Part shown: positions 61,501 through 64,000 of the stretch, piece by piece
How the letters are laid out: each line of letters begins with the position of its first letter
How positions within the stretch are numbered: position 1 is the first letter of the stretch
Assembly: GCA_037962975.1 (NCBI GenBank)
Contig: CM075673.1
Coordinates: 165,808,667 to 165,872,666 of the forward strand
Source: Clitoria ternatea
Lineage: Eukaryota > Streptophyta > Magnoliopsida > Fabales > Fabaceae
Reading direction: 5' to 3'
DNA: 64,000 nt
Program-made: the position numbers and the translations under genes
The notes under the pieces: generated by a model
What the model was told of the DNA's origin: nothing
Databases searched by the model: none
What the model saw: the letters and a program-made list of their open reading frames with translations, nothing else

Positions 61501-64000
61501 CAATTCCTCAGTTTGCTGGCAAGCTGCCTTCTGTTTCTCTGGGCCCAATCGTCTTTTCTTTTGGGCCACAGGTTTCGTCTCTGGATAGACGGAAAGTTTA
61601 TGACAGCAGAATTCAGGGTCTATGCCTGGCATATCGGCTGCGGTCCATGCAAAGAGGTCTTTAAACTCTTGCAAGAGAGCCAGCAGTCGCTGCTCTATTT
61701 CAGCATCTAGCTTGTCATTGATATGGGTGATCTTTTCTGGAGAATCTCCCAAGACAATGTCCCTGGAACTTCCATCCGGTGTGGGCTTTGATGGGTTGAA
61801 CGGATCAATGTTCAAATCCGCTCTAGGATCCAGGTCGACAAGACTTACAGATCCAGCCGATGTTCCAGCATCATTAAGTTTCCTCTTTTTATTGGAGGCG
61901 TCCAGCTTTGTCATGTTGAGGCTAAGGTTGTAGCAGTACCTAGCCATCTCTTGATCACCCCGGATAGATGACACAGCATTATTCTTGTCAATGAACTTGA
62001 TAAGGAGGTGAGGGGTTGATACAACTGCCTCCATTGCATTCAGAGTAGGACGGCCTATGATGCCATTAAATGGTGATTTGACATCAATCACTAGCACCCG
62101 AGACTTAACCGTCCTGGCTCCTGGCTCGCCTTCAAACGAGATAAGGGTGTCAAGATACCCTTTAGTTGGTTGCTTTGCGCCATTGAAAGCTGTTAATTCC
62201 TGCGTGTAAGGCTGTAAATCTGAGTCTTTAAAACCCATTTTTTCAAAGCAATTATAGAAAATAACATCGCAGGAACTTCCCTGGTCAACAAGGATTCTTC
62301 GGACGTCCTTGTTGGCGATCACAGCGGTGATGACTACAGCATCGTCACCACCAGGAACGGTTGGGCCAAAATCCTCGTCAGAGAAAGAGATTATGGGAGC
62401 CTCAATTCCTCCTCTGTAAGGGCGATTGTCTTTGACTTTCCCTTGCACGGATAGAATCATTCTGTGATGATTCTTTCGGGCTGTAATTGAAGCTCCTCCT
62501 CCAGCGAACCCTCCAGCAATCATGTCAATAACTTCACGTCGGCCCTGACGTTGTTGCTGGGGTATGCTGTCTTTCTGTGCTGCATTATCGGTCATTACAC
62601 CTTTTTGCTTCTCTGCAGCAGAGAACTTTCGAACCGGACTGGGGTTGTTGTCATCCCCATCGTCGGGATCTCTTTCTCTTTTCTCATTCCGTTCTGCCCT
62701 GTCAAAGGATTTTTCTTTGAACAGGTATTGCTTCAATTTGCCTTCTCTAATTAGCGTCTCAACCGCGTTCTTTAGAGCTTGGCATTCATCAGTGGAATGA
62801 CCATTTTGCCCATGAAAATCACAGTACTTTCGTGAATTTCCTGGTCTTTTCATAGGGGCTGGTCTCCTGATGCCATATGTGCTGAAAACTGGCCATCTGA
62901 CCTCTCTCAAAATCTGAGATGGTCTGGCAGATAACTGTGCATAATGGCTGAAAGAATTGACATGCCTTTCTCGAGGTCGAGGAGGGCGGTTATCCACCTT
63001 AGGATTGGTGAATGGCCTCTCCATGCGTTCTGACCTCGTCTTCTCCTTACCCTTCTGGGTTTGGGGAGATGGTGTTGGTGGCTTTTTCTTTGCAGCCATT
63101 GCCTCCAAGTGCATCTCTATGCTCACATACTTTGAGGCTTTTTTCCTGAAATCCTCAAAAGTTGCTGGGGGGCTCTTTGCTAATGAAAGAGCGAAAGCCG
63201 ATCCTGGCTGCAATGCTTCAATCACGATATGCAGCTTGATAGATTCTGTGAGGTTAGGAACCAGGGCTGCTTCTTTATAAAACCTCTTCAGAAAATCTTT
63301 TAAGCCCTCTGTTTCACCTTGCTTAATCTGAGCCAAGGTATGAGACGTCTTGGGTACGTCTCTGGAGATGACAAAGTGGGTTTCAAAGGCAGCTGCCATT
63401 TCCGTCCAAGAATCTATGGATCCAGAAGGTAGGCCTTTAAACCACCCGAGGGCTTCCTCAGACAATGTTCGAGGGAACATTCGGCACATCACGTCTTCAT
63501 CAGCCCCCAAGTACATGGCTTCAAACACATAAGCATCAAGGTGCTTAGTTGGATCAGTTTCACCATTATACTTTCCGATGGAAAGTGGTTGAGTGGTTTG
63601 AAGGTGCTTGGGGATGCTGATGCCCATAAGTCTCCTTGAAAAAGGAACCTTAAGATTATAAGACAATGTGGGTGCTGTTGTTGAATCTCTCTTCCTTCGG
63701 GAAGTTGCATTCTCAGAATCGCGAGTTTGTTCTCCCTCCTCAAAGGTTGGGATCTTTGAGTACCGAAGAGTGGTGGACTTTTCACCATCAGTTGTGTGGG
63801 GAGTGTTTCGCGTGCGAGATGACTCTTTATCCTCACTTTGCCTTTTTTCTCTTCGCAATTCAGCGAGTTCCCTCTGAAGTTGTTTGATCAACTCATCACG
63901 AGGATCAGGATCAGACACTGTTACTATCCTCTTTGAGTTGCCCCCATGAGAATCAAGGTTGAGTTTTCTGTAGGCATTAGGATTGGTTCTGCCTTCAGCT
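58564..64000 (-). CDS. Gag-pol polyprotein of Tat-type gypsy element D (5' end beyond the window)
   Basis: A single open frame from the window edge to the stop at 58,564, at least 1,811 codons. No in-frame ATG precedes the gag domain inside the window, so the start lies above 64,000. With residue 1 at 63,918: retrotransposon gag core about 90-185; a CDFHGQNGHSTDEC zinc motif near 366; aspartic protease VDQGSSCDVIFY near 543; reverse transcriptase with FMDAYSGYNQI and catalytic YIDD near 936; the usual RNase H; then an archaeal-type RNase H beginning YIDGSSNQRGSGAG near 1,212. Integrase has an HHCC zinc domain (about 1,437-1,477), WGLDILGP near 1,506, TDNGTQF near 1,568 and NGQAEVANR near 1,603. 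The double RNase H is diagnostic of the Tat clade. No internal stop or frameshift, so it is young or recently active. A decayed relative sits at 17,352-17,615. Confidence 0.93.
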   Translation of the reverse strand, partial: AEGRTNPNAYRKLNLDSHGGNSKRIVTVSDPDPRDELIKQLQRELAELRREKRQSEDKESSRTRNTPHTTDGEKSTTLRYSKIPTFEEGEQTRDSENATSRRKRDSTTAPTLSYNLKVPFSRRLMGISIPKHLQTTQPLSIGKYNGETDPTKHLDAYVFEAMYLGADEDVMCRMFPRTLSEEALGWFKGLPSGSIDSWTEMAAAFETHFVISRDVPKTSHTLAQIKQGETEGLKDFLKRFYKEAALVPNLTESIKLHIVIEALQPGSAFALSLAKSPPATFEDFRKKASKYVSIEMHLEAMAAKKKPPTPSPQTQKGKEKTRSERMERPFTNPKVDNRPPRPRERHVNSFSHYAQLSARPSQILREVRWPVFSTYGIRRPAPMKRPGNSRKYCDFHGQNGHSTDECQALKNAVETLIREGKLKQYLFKEKSFDRAERNEKRERDPDDGDDNNPSPVRKFSAAEKQKGVMTDNAAQKDSIPQQQRQGRREVIDMIAGGFAGGGASITARKNHHRMILSVQGKVKDNRPYRGGIEAPIISFSDEDFGPTVPGGDDAVVITAVIANKDVRRILVDQGSSCDVIFYNCFEKMGFKDSDLQPYTQELTAFNGAKQPTKGYLDTLISFEGEPGARTVKSRVLVIDVKSPFNGIIGRPTLNAMEAVVSTPHLLIKFIDKNNAVSSIRGDQEMARYCYNLSLNMTKLDASNKKRKLNDAGTSAGSVSLVDLDPRADLNIDPFNPSKPTPDGSSRDIVLGDSPEKITHINDKLDAEIEQRLLALLQEFKDLFAWTAADMPGIDPEFCCHKLSVYPETKPVAQKKRRLGPEKQKAACQQTEELLKAGFIREIRYSSWLSNVVMVPKSNGKWRMCIDYVDLNRCCPKDPYPLPNIDRMVDDSSGYQYLSFMDAYSGYNQIPMCEEDQEKTAFINDRGVFCYTVMPFGLKNAGATYQRMINKVFEGMHTKLVEVYIDDIIAKTPVGGDHIDDLRQVFTRLRQFNMRLNPMKCTFAVPAGKFLGFMLTQRGIEANPGKCQTILDMQSPKNLKEVQSLNGKVAALARFMPKMAHRSLPLYKILKKSKKFEWGQEQEKAFQELKEVLSKPPILTKPDPEDTLILYLAISDEALGVALVKETPDGQRPVYFTSKTLQGAEIRYQKIEKAALAVVWASRRLRPYFHAHPIIVRTDLPLRSVLIKPDLAGRMIKWSIELSEFDISYEPRSAIKAQVLADFIVEMTGIDPDYPRVHWTIYIDGSSNQRGSGAGVVLESNDGVHLEISLRFNFKTSNNQAEYEACLAGLRAAIDIGASEATLCSDSQLVISQILGDYQAREPQLQLYLNCVKELTEKFSKVEFKHVPREENTRADILSRLASTKRPGSTTTLVQSTLTSPSIPLFPSLNAIMTDSLYGDTWMAPYIRYLADGQLPTDEKEKTRLRRELPYFTMIDGNLYRRALSVPYLICLKEDEVQGVMEEVHGGQNGHHARGRSLMRKILRAGYWWPTMKQDSIDFVKKCDACQKFSNLHHTPAEELFTSAVPWPFYQWGLDILGPFPTAPGGIKYLIVGVDYFTKWIEAEPVVHITSARTRRFMYENIITRFGVPARIVTDNGTQFTDRKFTDLLEGLGITQIFSSVEHPQTNGQAEVANREVLKGLKKRLGEAKGGWTDQLCHVLWAYRTTPHSSTNESPYRLTYGVEAMIPVELQIASTRVKYFSEETNNANLASEIDVIQELREDAFIRDQAIKAKVALRYNKRVQSRTFNVGDLVLRKASIGNKFAHQGKLAPNWEGPYRVSEVTGKGSYRLENLDGTPIRNKWNTQNLRIYYS

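Larger units (their letters stand above)
48412..64000 (-). mobile_element. Ty3/gypsy retrotransposon D, Tat lineage, truncated by the window edge
   Basis: Order on the minus strand: gag-pol (64,000 down to 58,564), short repeats, aORF copy 2 (antisense), tandem array, aORF copy 1 (antisense), candidate 3' LTR. A second, archaeal-type RNase H after the normal one, extra antisense ORFs and tandem repeats between pol and the 3' LTR are marks of the Tat clade (relatives of Ogre and Retand). The 5' LTR and primer site lie beyond 64,000. The lower boundary at 48,412 is where CACTA-like sequence ends, and no target duplication can be tested here. Confidence 0.8.

Noticed and set aside
59438..63887. 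Plus-strand ORFs of 60-226 codons opposite gag-pol
   Set aside because: They are mirror frames of a long conserved coding region. Only the downstream aORFs at 50,146 and 54,380 have independent conservation.
63916..63918. GTG as the start codon of gag-pol
   Set aside because: Plant mRNAs rarely start at GTG. The frame is open to the window edge, so the true start is outside.
1..64000. tRNA, rRNA, CRISPR or bacterial-style operon features
   Set aside because: None was recognised by eye. The window is plant nuclear DNA and the only tRNA-related signal is the copia primer binding site.

Overview
This is a plant nuclear window, with intron-rich genes (GT..AG introns of about 70 bp to 2.8 kb), AT-rich spacers and many LTR retrotransposons. 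Gene content and repeat style fit a eudicot, most likely a legume of the bean/soybean group. That placement is inference; nothing in the sequence proves the species.

The left third (about 1-23,300) is genic. Three complete multi-exon genes could be rebuilt exon by exon with consistent reading phase. They are a zinc-dependent alcohol-dehydrogenase-like gene (985-8560, +, 10 exons, 398 aa), a plastid-type adenine-nucleotide/PAPS carrier of the mitochondrial carrier family (9975-14612, -, 10 exons, 383 aa), and a vacuolar cation/H+ exchanger of the CAX1/CAX3 type (18295-23272, -, 11 exons, 440 aa). Their introns hold dispersed small repeats, and one carrier intron holds a decayed gypsy integrase. 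Between the carrier and CAX lie an LTR relic and a broken piece of a gypsy polyprotein. The three proteins show no obvious shared pathway.

The middle (24,928-39,664) is a three-level nest. A decayed Ty1/copia element on the minus strand has both LTRs, a tRNA-Met-type primer site and a polypurine tract. It is split by an LTR-like element B (27,169-35,079, target duplication CAAGC). B is itself split by a second LTR-like element C (30,482-34,611, target duplication ATATA). A hAT-type MITE sits in the copia leader.

From 40,117 to about 45,350 lies a large foldback structure: four alternating inverted copies of a 1.2-1.35 kb unit. It is followed by repeat-like spacer and a CACTA-type terminus at 48,191.

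The right end (about 48,412-64,000) is most of a Ty3/gypsy element of the Tat lineage, transcribed on the minus strand. It has a candidate 3' LTR, an uninterrupted gag-pol frame of at least 1,784 codons that runs off the right edge, and two satellite-like arrays. Between pol and the LTR it carries two diverged but intact two-exon genes on the opposite strand. This pair of antisense accessory genes, with their own promoter-like and polyadenylation-like sequences, is the most unusual feature of the window.
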